Positions 1 through 4,924 of a stretch of DNA of 11,217 bases are shown piece by piece; the stretch's first letter is position 1; every line of letters begins with the position of its first letter. The stretch is taken from contig JBNMJS010000061.1 in assembly GCA_050873965.1 (NCBI GenBank), forward strand, positions 1 to 11,217, given 5' to 3'. The translations under genes were made by a program, and so were the position numbers. The notes under the pieces are model-generated. The model saw only the letters and a program-made list of their open reading frames with translations. It made no database searches and was not told the origin of the DNA. The DNA comes from UBA2883 sp050873965 (lineage in GTDB: Bacteria; Cyanobacteriota; Vampirovibrionia; Gastranaerophilales; Gastranaerophilaceae).

Positions 1-38
1 ATATTATCATAATCTCATCATAGAGATTATGATAATAT
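1..38. repeat. Perfect 16-bp inverted repeat at the window edge
   Basis: Bases 1-16 (ATATTATCATAATCTC) are the exact reverse complement of bases 23-38, with a 6-nt loop between them. No T run follows on the plus strand, so it is not a typical intrinsic terminator. The right arm is in frame with the open reading frame that follows, while the left arm puts a stop (TAA, 10-12) into that frame. It may be a real hairpin or a fold-back artefact at a contig end. Confidence 0.6.
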
Positions 39-402
39 TTCAAAATTTAGAAATGATGTATCGAATAATACAAATTATAAAATTTTTACATTAGGAGTTC
101 AAATTACAAATAATGAGTATAGAAAATATTTTAATGTTATAAAAAAGAAACCACAAAAAACTGATGATTTAAAACAGGAAATAACAAAAGATGTTTTAAA
201 TAATTATGAAGATTTTATTGGTAAAAGAGAAGAGTGTCGTAGTAAATATAATAATGGATTTTGGTGTTATGACTCAGAAAATGATATGTGGTTCTTTTCA
301 AAAACAAAAATAGATATTACTAGAATGAACTTTGAACAATTAAAAGAACAAATAAAGAAAGACATTGATTATTTAATAAAAAATAAAAAAAATTTTTTGT
401 AA
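13..402 (+). CDS. C-terminal part of a hypothetical protein (5' end missing)
   Basis: This frame is open from just after the TAA at 10-12 to TAA at 400-402, about 129 codons. The first in-frame ATG is at 286, and no GTG or TTG precedes it, so no plausible start exists for most of the frame. It reads as the 3' end of a longer gene that begins outside the window or has been broken at the inverted repeat. The peptide is hydrophilic and rich in Lys, Asn, Asp and Tyr (for example NEYRKYFNVIKKK and NGFWCYDSENDMWFF), with no membrane segment in the visible part. I do not recognise the family. Its base composition matches its neighbours, so nothing suggests recent transfer. That it is coding rests on the long open frame in very AT-rich DNA, which is moderate evidence. 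Confidence 0.5.
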   Translation, partial: SHHRDYDNISKFRNDVSNNTNYKIFTLGVQITNNEYRKYFNVIKKKPQKTDDLKQEITKDVLNNYEDFIGKREECRSKYNNGFWCYDSENDMWFFSKTKIDITRMNFEQLKEQIKKDIDYLIKNKKNFL

Positions 403-453
403 AATTTACTCTTACAAAATTTCTATGTTTGGTGCAAAATGATGTTGTTGCAA

Positions 454-493
454 ATTGTGCATTTATGCACAATACAAATAAAAAATATTTGTA
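454..493. promoter_or_regulatory. Two adjoining palindromes upstream of the DJ-1 gene
   Basis: The first palindrome has arms ATTGTGCAT (454-462) and ATGCACAAT (465-473) separated by TT. The second has arms TACAAATA (473-480) and TATTTGTA (486-493) separated by five A. They share base 473. They lie 25-64 nt before the DJ-1 start, where a regulator would act. A -10-like TAAAAT sits at 496-501, but I see no convincing -35, so promoter placement is uncertain. An operator pair is the likeliest reading; an RNA hairpin is possible. Confidence 0.4.
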
Positions 494-517
494 CTTAAAA
501 TAGTATAGGAGAAAATT

Positions 518-1105
518 ATGTCTAAAAATGTTTTGATGATTGCAGGTGATTTTGTTGAAGATTACGAAATAATGGTTCCATATCAAATGCTTTTGATGTT
601 GGGTATCAATGTTGATGTTGTTGCTCCTGACAAAAAATCTGGTGATGTTATCAAAACTGCTATTCACGATTTTGAAGGTGATGCCACTTATAGCGAAAAA
701 CGTGGACATAATTTTATTCTTAATGCTGATTTTGAAACAATAAATCCTAGAAATTATGATGGGCTTGTTATTCCAGGTGGTAGAGCACCTGAATATATTA
801 GACTTAACCAAAAAGTTATTGATATTGTTAAACATTTCTTTGAAGAAAATAAACCTGTTGCATCTATTTGTCACGGTTCGCAAGTGCTTGTAGCAGCAGA
901 TGTTTTGAAAGGTAAAAAATCGACTGCATATATTGCTTTAAAACCTGATGTTATTTCTGCCGGTTCAATTTGGGTTGAACCAAATGAAACTGCATCAAAT
1001 GCCGTTGTTGATGGAAATCTTGTTACTTCTCCTGCTTGGCCTGCACATCCAGCATTTATAAGAGAGTTCGTAAACTTGTTAGGGGTTAAAATAGACTTTA
1101 TTTAA
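518..1105 (+). CDS. DJ-1/PfpI family protein, DJ-1D (glyoxalase III)-like
   Basis: This 195-residue protein spans one complete DJ-1/PfpI domain. The nucleophile elbow ASICHG gives Cys118-His119, and Glu17 in DFVEDYE is the expected conserved acidic residue near that cysteine. The stretches IHDFEGD (49-55), TYSEKRGH (57-64) and VIPGGRAPEY (84-93) recall, from memory, the repeats of plant DJ-1D (YLS5), which have cofactor-free glyoxalase III activity converting methylglyoxal to lactate. Other family members are described as deglycases, chaperones or proteases, so the exact reaction is inferred. No signal peptide is present, so it should be cytoplasmic. AGGAG at 507-511, six bases before the ATG, supports this start. 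The gene stands alone behind two palindromes, and the next gene starts 27 nt after its stop, probably from its own promoter. Confidence 0.9.
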   Translation: MSKNVLMIAGDFVEDYEIMVPYQMLLMLGINVDVVAPDKKSGDVIKTAIHDFEGDATYSEKRGHNFILNADFETINPRNYDGLVIPGGRAPEYIRLNQKVIDIVKHFFEENKPVASICHGSQVLVAADVLKGKKSTAYIALKPDVISAGSIWVEPNETASNAVVDGNLVTSPAWPAHPAFIREFVNLLGVKIDFI

Positions 1106-1114
1106 TCTGAAAAA

Positions 1115-1125
1115 TATGTTAAAAT
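1115..1125 (+). promoter_or_regulatory. Extended -10 promoter directly before a membrane-protein gene
   Basis: The TAAAAT hexamer at 1120-1125 is preceded by TGT, giving an extended -10 (TGnTAAAAT). The -35 region (1097-1102, TTTATT) is weak, as is tolerated with an extended -10. Transcription would start at about 1132-1133, which is the ATG itself, and no Shine-Dalgarno lies between. A leaderless transcript is therefore likely. Confidence 0.4.
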
Positions 1126-1132
1126 ACGAACT

Positions 1133-1504
1133 ATGGATAATGATTTTAGATGTAAACCGTTATACTTAAAATACCCTATTTTACAGGTTTTATATGTGAT
1201 TTTATGGTTACCAATCGGTTTAATTTTATCATATATTTATGCGTATATTACGCTTGAAATATTAGGTTCTATATTAGTTTTTATTTTGAATAAAGTATAT
1301 TCATTTGCATTTCAAATGTTTGCTATTTCTGGTAGATTTCAAATGTGTATTTCTTTATTTGCAATATTAACAACATTTATAATTGATATTTTGTTGTTAA
1401 TAGTTGGTTTAGAACTAATAAGTGCATTTGTTAATAAAAAAAGAATTGAGGTTGAAAGTGATGTTGAATCAAATTCAGAACAATCAAACAGTGATAAAGA
1501 TTAA
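1133..1504 (+). CDS. Small multi-spanning membrane protein, unknown function
   Basis: This 123-residue protein has about three predicted membrane segments (near 15-36, 40-60 and 74-100). It then ends in a short basic stretch (NKKR) and a polar, acidic, Ser-rich tail. The basic residues after the last hydrophobic segment favour a cytoplasmic C-terminus. I do not recognise the family. No Shine-Dalgarno precedes the ATG, but an extended -10 lies 7 nt upstream, consistent with leaderless translation. Its last 44 bases overlap the next gene in another frame, which suggests that the two membrane proteins are made together and may be partners. Start choice is moderately secure because no other in-frame ATG precedes the first membrane segment. 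Confidence 0.6.
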   Translation: MDNDFRCKPLYLKYPILQVLYVILWLPIGLILSYIYAYITLEILGSILVFILNKVYSFAFQMFAISGRFQMCISLFAILTTFIIDILLLIVGLELISAFVNKKRIEVESDVESNSEQSNSDKD

Positions 1505-2201
1505 GGAATTTTTGAAAAATCCAATTTGTTTATTTGGTTTTTTAGCATTGGTGTTTACACTTTTACTCTTGTTCGGTTGTCACTTTCATTTGCCAGATTA
1601 TTATACAAATAGAAAAGTCGCTGAAGAATTGGCTCAATTACCACAGACTACAGAAACTATCAAAACTTATACCAGTTTATTGAGTTTTTCATACAAAGTT
1701 TATAACCAAGTTTTTCAACTTTGGGGATATTTTATTGCGTTATTTGTATTTACTCTTATGTTTAGAATAAATACCTTTAAAGGATTTAAGCAATTATCAA
1801 TAATGAATAAAAAACCTTTTATTTATTTTTGGTTTAATATTTCTTATCCAATTTGGGCAATATTTTTTGTTCCAGCATTTATGGTAGATTTAGAAAAATT
1901 TGTTTATAACTACTCTGCTGATTCATTCGGAATACCGTATTTTTTTATGATTTCATCATTGGTTTCATTTGCTTCTATTTATTATCCTATTATGAATGTA
2001 TTGTCATTCATTACTTTTAATACAAAAATAAAACGTATATTTTATAATATTGTTTGGTATTTAATACTATTTGTAGTGTTGTTATCTATGTTGATGGTTG
2101 AATTGTATAAATTCACTTACGGACATATTGTATTAGATTTCTATTATCTAGTTACAGTTACTTTGATAATATATAGTATTGGGTATAAAAAAGATAAATA
2201 A
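1461..2201 (+). CDS. Polytopic membrane protein, unknown function
   Basis: From the ATG at 1461 this is a 246-residue protein with about six hydrophobic segments, near 21-42, 84-102, 120-143, 158-186, 193-216 and 224-242. A hydrophilic stretch of about 40 residues (43-83) between the first two could be a periplasmic loop. An upstream in-frame ATG at 1422 would add 13 residues, but GAGG at 1448-1451, nine bases before 1461, favours the shorter form. The frame overlaps the preceding membrane-protein gene by 44 nt, which points to coupled translation. I see no transporter or enzyme signature and do not recognise the family. A bidirectional terminator follows immediately. Confidence 0.65.
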   Translation: MLNQIQNNQTVIKIKEFLKNPICLFGFLALVFTLLLLFGCHFHLPDYYTNRKVAEELAQLPQTTETIKTYTSLLSFSYKVYNQVFQLWGYFIALFVFTLMFRINTFKGFKQLSIMNKKPFIYFWFNISYPIWAIFFVPAFMVDLEKFVYNYSADSFGIPYFFMISSLVSFASIYYPIMNVLSFITFNTKIKRIFYNIVWYLILFVVLLSMLMVELYKFTYGHIVLDFYYLVTVTLIIYSIGYKKDK

Positions 2202-2202
2202 T

Positions 2203-2231
2203 AAAAAAAGGAAGTTTAACTTCCCTTTTTT
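2203..2231. terminator. Bidirectional intrinsic terminator
   Basis: The GC-richer stem GGAAG (2210-2214) and CTTCC (2220-2224), with loop TTTAA, is flanked by seven A on the left (2203-2209) and a T run on the right (2226-2231). It can therefore end transcription on both strands. It lies between the stop codons of two convergent genes (2201 plus, 2233 minus), exactly where a shared terminator is expected. Confidence 0.9.
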
Positions 2232-2232
2232 A

Positions 2233-2613
2233 TTAATGATGACAATTATGTTCATGTCCGTGACAATGATGATGCTCGCCACCACAGCGATTTTCTCCAG
2301 TTGTTAGCGTTGAATTCATAAATTCTTTTACAATATCAGTAATGGCTAGTTCTGGACAGCCAGTAATTACTTTTACTCCATTTTGAGCGAAGATTGCTAA
2401 TGGACGTCCACCCATTCCACCTGCTAATACCATGTTTGTGCCTTGTTCAGAAATCCAACTTGCAGATTGACAAGAAATTCCTTCTTCTGGAATTTTATTT
2501 TCTATATTTAAAATCTCTTTTTTCTCCATATCTATATCTATAAAAGTGAATGATTCACAATGTCCAAAATGTCCACATAGTTTTTCATCTGCCGTTGGTA
2601 TTGCAATTTTCAT
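2233..2613 (-). CDS. Alternative internal-start product: stand-alone NifX/NifB-type domain protein
   Basis: This is the same frame as the fusion gene, starting at the ATG at 2613 (codon 80). It gives 126 residues, close to the usual length of free-standing family members, and begins with the typical MKIAIP. AGGAG at 2626-2622 (minus strand) lies eight bases before this ATG and is one of the best ribosome sites in the window. No stop codon separates it from the upstream DNA-binding domain. Either this is the main product and the upstream part is a separately evolved small gene whose stop was lost, or both forms are made. The His/Cys tail is present in both. Confidence 0.5.
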   Translation of the reverse strand: MKIAIPTADEKLCGHFGHCESFTFIDIDMEKKEILNIENKIPEEGISCQSASWISEQGTNMVLAGGMGGRPLAIFAQNGVKVITGCPELAITDIVKEFMNSTLTTGENRCGGEHHHCHGHEHNCHH

Positions 2614-2850
2614 GATGTTTTCTCCTTTAAGTTTTTCTATATTAGTTTGTAATAAAATGGCACTTTCTAATGCCTCTGTTTCACTTATTCCGTGATTTAT
2701 TGCATAAGTTTTTAAAATGTTTAAGATATTTTTATTTATGCGTCTGCAGTATGGAACTTTTTCAATACAGGTGCGTTTTCTCCCTGCACATTTGCGTTTC
2801 CCGCCCCAGTTATATTTTTTACATTTATTATTTTCAAAATCGTTTATCAT
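2233..2850 (-). CDS. RHH-like DNA-binding domain fused to a NifX/NifB-type iron-molybdenum cofactor-binding domain
   Basis: This single 205-residue frame holds two domains. Residues 1-79 contain the basic motif GGKRKCAGRK (16-25), then VPYCRRI and two amphipathic helices (about 39-54 and 56-72), the pattern of small ribbon-helix-helix DNA-binding proteins. Residues 80-188 form a dinitrogenase iron-molybdenum cofactor-binding domain (NifX/NifB C-terminal family) starting MKIAIP, with a Cys/His cluster (C92, H94, H97, C98) in CGHFGHCESF. Residues 189-205 are a His/Cys-rich tail suited to metal binding. Four cysteines (C10, C21, C28, C35) punctuate the N-terminal domain. No nif genes are nearby, so a nitrogenase role is not implied; such orphan domains are often linked to Fe-S or metal handling. 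The start at 2850 has no Shine-Dalgarno, but a TTGACA/TAAAAT promoter lies just upstream. Codon 80 has its own strong ribosome site, so a shorter product is likely too, and conventional annotation might report only that one. Confidence 0.7.
   Translation of the reverse strand: MINDFENNKCKKYNWGGKRKCAGRKRTCIEKVPYCRRINKNILNILKTYAINHGISETEALESAILLQTNIEKLKGENIMKIAIPTADEKLCGHFGHCESFTFIDIDMEKKEILNIENKIPEEGISCQSASWISEQGTNMVLAGGMGGRPLAIFAQNGVKVITGCPELAITDIVKEFMNSTLTTGENRCGGEHHHCHGHEHNCHH
2614..2628 (-). promoter_or_regulatory. Strong internal Shine-Dalgarno inside the fusion gene
   Basis: On the minus strand the bases before the ATG at 2613 read AAAGGAGAAAACATC. This is a near-consensus ribosome site with eight bases between AGGAG and ATG. 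The same bases encode KGENI of the longer protein. A purine-rich site this well placed is unlikely to be accidental and argues for initiation at codon 80. Confidence 0.65.
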
Positions 2851-2856
2851 AAATTA

Positions 2857-2884
2857 ATTTTATAACTAAACTTGAATATGTCAA
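2857..2884 (-). promoter_or_regulatory. Promoter of the RHH-NifX gene
   Basis: The minus strand carries a perfect -35 TTGACA (2884-2879), a 16-bp spacer and a -10 TAAAAT (2862-2857). Only six bases separate the -10 from the ATG at 2850, so the transcript would begin at or next to the start codon. A palindrome (2871-2896) covers the -35 box. Confidence 0.6.
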
Positions 2885-2902
2885 TACATATTCAAGTTTT
2901 TT
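2871..2902. promoter_or_regulatory. 26-bp palindrome over the -35 box; also a hairpin plus T run on the plus strand
   Basis: The arms CTTGAATATG (2871-2880) and CATATTCAAG (2887-2896) match perfectly around a 6-nt centre. The palindrome spans the TTGACA of the minus-strand gene, so a bound dimer would block that promoter. On the plus strand it is followed by six T (2897-2902), so it also has the form of an intrinsic terminator protecting the divergent gene from upstream transcription. The two roles are compatible; the operator reading is inferred. Confidence 0.5.
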
Positions 2903-2916
2903 ATATAAGAAATCTT

Positions 2917-2925
2917 TGATATAAT
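2917..2925 (+). promoter_or_regulatory. Extended -10 promoter of the repeat-protein gene
   Basis: TGA followed by a consensus TATAAT (2920-2925) makes an extended -10 element. No good -35 is visible; the region at 2897-2902 is a T run. The predicted transcript start is near 2932, leaving about ten bases before the ATG at 2942, enough to hold GAGG at 2932-2935. Confidence 0.5.
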
Positions 2926-2941
2926 GATATAGAGGTTTTGT

Positions 2942-3676
2942 ATGAAAAAGTTTATAATAAGTTTTTTAACAATAGTTGTTTTGCAAAATTTTGTATTTGC
3001 AAATTCTTCAACATCTTATAATCAATCTGCTACTCAAAATAGTATGTTTCATTCGTCTTCAGTAAATACAAATTATAATAGCAAAACTATCAATAATACA
3101 AATGAAACTTTGCAACCTCAAAATATATCAAATGTGCAACAGGTTAAAAGAACTAATAATTCTACTTCTATAAAGATAGAATACCCGAAGTTTGCACCAA
3201 TAAAATTTACTCCACCTAAAATTACATATCCAAAGTTTTCTTATCCAAAGATTCGAATTTCTTATCCTAAATTTAAGCCACCAAAATTTACACCACCAAG
3301 ATTTAATAGAAATATGAGTGCAAAGATACCTTATGTACGTCCTACAATCAAGATGTCATCACCATATAAATCATTAAAAAGTTCAAACAATTATAAAACT
3401 TATGCTAGTTCTAGCAAGAAAAATACTATTAAAAAAGGTTCTTATGGAAAATATTCATCAAATTATAATAGAAATTCTTATGGAACTTATAGTAAATATA
3501 GTCACTCTCGTCCTAGTGGCGTTCGTTTATATCCAAAGCCAACTTATGCGAAATATAGTTCTACATCTCAATATGGAAAATATTCAATAAATACAAAAGA
3601 GTATATGAAAAATATGAATAAACAGCAGTTTTCTAATATGGAGTTTACTCAACGACAACAATGGGGTTCGTTATAA
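2942..3676 (+). CDS. Exported Lys/Tyr/Pro-rich low-complexity repeat protein
   Basis: This 244-residue protein starts with a clear signal peptide (MKK, then a hydrophobic core, ending VFA at 18-20), so it leaves the cytoplasm. Residues 21-75 are rich in Asn, Ser, Thr and Gln. Residues 81-121 carry tandem short repeats: YPKF at 81, 96 and 108, YPKI at 101, PPKF at 113 and PPRF at 118. Residues 140-220 are rich in Ser, Tyr and Lys with YGKYS-like units. The protein is strongly basic and has no cysteine. No enzymatic domain is visible, and it is probably disordered or extended. A role at the cell surface or in binding peptidoglycan, nucleic acid or acidic polymers is a guess from composition. 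GAGG six bases before the ATG supports the start. It precedes an exported hydrolase gene by about 54 nt. Confidence 0.75.
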   Translation: MKKFIISFLTIVVLQNFVFANSSTSYNQSATQNSMFHSSSVNTNYNSKTINNTNETLQPQNISNVQQVKRTNNSTSIKIEYPKFAPIKFTPPKITYPKFSYPKIRISYPKFKPPKFTPPRFNRNMSAKIPYVRPTIKMSSPYKSLKSSNNYKTYASSSKKNTIKKGSYGKYSSNYNRNSYGTYSKYSHSRPSGVRLYPKPTYAKYSSTSQYGKYSINTKEYMKNMNKQQFSNMEFTQRQQWGSL

Positions 3677-3714
3677 AATAATTTTGTTATAAAGTTGAAC
3701 CTTGTATTTATAGA

Positions 3715-3723
3715 TGTTAAACT
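3715..3723 (+). promoter_or_regulatory. Candidate promoter of the exported hydrolase gene
   Basis: TTGAAC (3695-3700), a 17-bp spacer and TAAACT (3718-3723) preceded by TGT form a plausible promoter with an extended -10. The -10 ends seven bases before the ATG at 3731, so the transcript would start at or beside the start codon. No Shine-Dalgarno is present. Confidence 0.4.
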
Positions 3724-3730
3724 TATTATT

Positions 3731-4921
3731 ATGAAAAAGATTTGTTTATTAATTTTAATGTGCTTATGCTTTCAGAGCATATCTTATGCATCAAATGATG
3801 TTAGTTTTATATATATAAATGGTTCAAATAACAACGATGCAAAAATGCAGAAGTGGTATGAAAATGGTGTTCGTAAACTTCATCCAGTTATGCGTAAAAA
3901 GTTTGTTAAAAATAGAGTCATAAAAAAATATTATAAAAATCTTGGTGGCTTGAATATTGATAGTGAACCAGTTATTTATTTTTGGGGCGATAAAAGTCAT
4001 AAAGATTTAGAATTTGTTAAAAATCAATTAGACATTTCAAAGGCAATTAGTTCTTCTGGTGCATATATTGCACGTAGTCTTATTGCTCAATATTTGCACG
4101 ATGCTATTTGGGTACAAAAACCTCATAATATGTTACCAGTTTTAGATGATTTGAATAAAACTGTAAAAAAACAGGCAGAACAAAATAAAGATATTATTTT
4201 GTATGGTTATTCGGCAGGTACATTTGTTACGTATGAATATTTAGTTAACAAGTTACGATATATCAATCTAGAAAAACTGTTTACGGCATTGAATATGGAT
4301 AATGATTTTATTTCTTTTGTAAAATCTCATCCACAAAATGATACTTGTATTTCTGCATTATCTTATGATTATGCAGGAATTGGTACAATGTCATCTTCTG
4401 GACATTTGATTTTAAATCAAAATAAAGAACAGTTAAAAAAGAATTATTTAAGAATGAATGAAATGACAGAATTGGCGTGTGCTCCTCAAGGAAATGTTAA
4501 AGGTGTTGTGAATTTCGCAAGTCCATTAGTGTTATTTTATTCAGATTTGGCTGATTCTGATTATGAATATAACTATTATAATCGTTTAATGATTAAATAC
4601 GTTTTAGAAAACGGTATCTTTTTTATAACGGTTAATTTTAAAGAAGATCCACTAGGTTTTCCAACAAGTAGAAATCTTACAGTAAAGGAAATTTCTGATA
4701 AAATTGATATGGAAATATCAAACCCAACAGGTGTAATTTATGATAATTCAGGAGTTTGGAGTAAACGTATATTCCCATTGGCACATACTTCTTACTGGTC
4801 TGCAAGAGGAACATTCTCAAATGCAGTTGTAAAAAGTTTTGTTAATGGTTATAAGTTCCAATATAATGAAAAATATCAGAAAAAGATTATTAAACGAAAT
4901 AGTAAAAAATCAGAATTATAG
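3731..4921 (+). CDS. Exported alpha/beta-hydrolase-like serine hydrolase
   Basis: Starting at ATG 3731 gives 396 residues with a signal peptide (MKK, hydrophobic core, likely cleavage after SYA near residue 20). An in-frame TTG at 3695 would add 12 residues ahead of the signal and looks wrong. IILYGYSAG (about 155-163) is the strand and nucleophile elbow of an alpha/beta hydrolase, with Ser161 in GxSxG. Plausible triad partners are Asp306 (in KEDPLGFP) and His352 (in PLAHTSYW), in the right order and spacing. FIYINGSNN near the mature N-terminus resembles the oxyanion-loop strand. The likely role is a periplasmic or secreted esterase, lipase or similar enzyme; the substrate cannot be read from sequence. 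Four mature cysteines or fewer are visible, and C206/C250 (in DTCIS and ELACA) could pair. The gene follows the exported repeat protein and ends 3 bp from the convergent gene. Confidence 0.7.
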   Translation: MKKICLLILMCLCFQSISYASNDVSFIYINGSNNNDAKMQKWYENGVRKLHPVMRKKFVKNRVIKKYYKNLGGLNIDSEPVIYFWGDKSHKDLEFVKNQLDISKAISSSGAYIARSLIAQYLHDAIWVQKPHNMLPVLDDLNKTVKKQAEQNKDIILYGYSAGTFVTYEYLVNKLRYINLEKLFTALNMDNDFISFVKSHPQNDTCISALSYDYAGIGTMSSSGHLILNQNKEQLKKNYLRMNEMTELACAPQGNVKGVVNFASPLVLFYSDLADSDYEYNYYNRLMIKYVLENGIFFITVNFKEDPLGFPTSRNLTVKEISDKIDMEISNPTGVIYDNSGVWSKRIFPLAHTSYWSARGTFSNAVVKSFVNGYKFQYNEKYQKKIIKRNSKKSEL

Positions 4922-4924
4922 AGA

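Noticed and set aside
395..422. Weak hairpin TTTTGTAA/TTACAAAA after the first gene fragment as a terminator
   Set aside because: The stem is almost all A-T, begins inside the stop codon region, has a 9-nt loop and only a three-T tail, so chance in AT-rich DNA is as likely.
320..883. Minus-strand open frame of 187 codons opposite the DJ-1 gene
   Set aside because: It runs antisense to a clear DJ-1/PfpI gene, has no recognisable domain or ribosome site, and has the Asn/Phe/Ile-rich composition typical of AT-rich shadows.
1422..1460. ATG at 1422 as the start of the second membrane protein
   Set aside because: It lacks a ribosome site and lengthens the overlap to 83 nt. The ATG at 1461 has GAGG nine bases upstream.
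2233..2850. Nitrogenase cofactor assembly role
   Set aside because: The domain family is shared with nif proteins, but no nif gene is present in the window, and orphan members occur widely outside nitrogen fixers.
3695..3730. TTG start at 3695 for the exported hydrolase
   Set aside because: It would place 12 residues before a well-formed signal peptide that begins MKK at 3731, and has no ribosome site. The TTG is better read as part of a -35 box.
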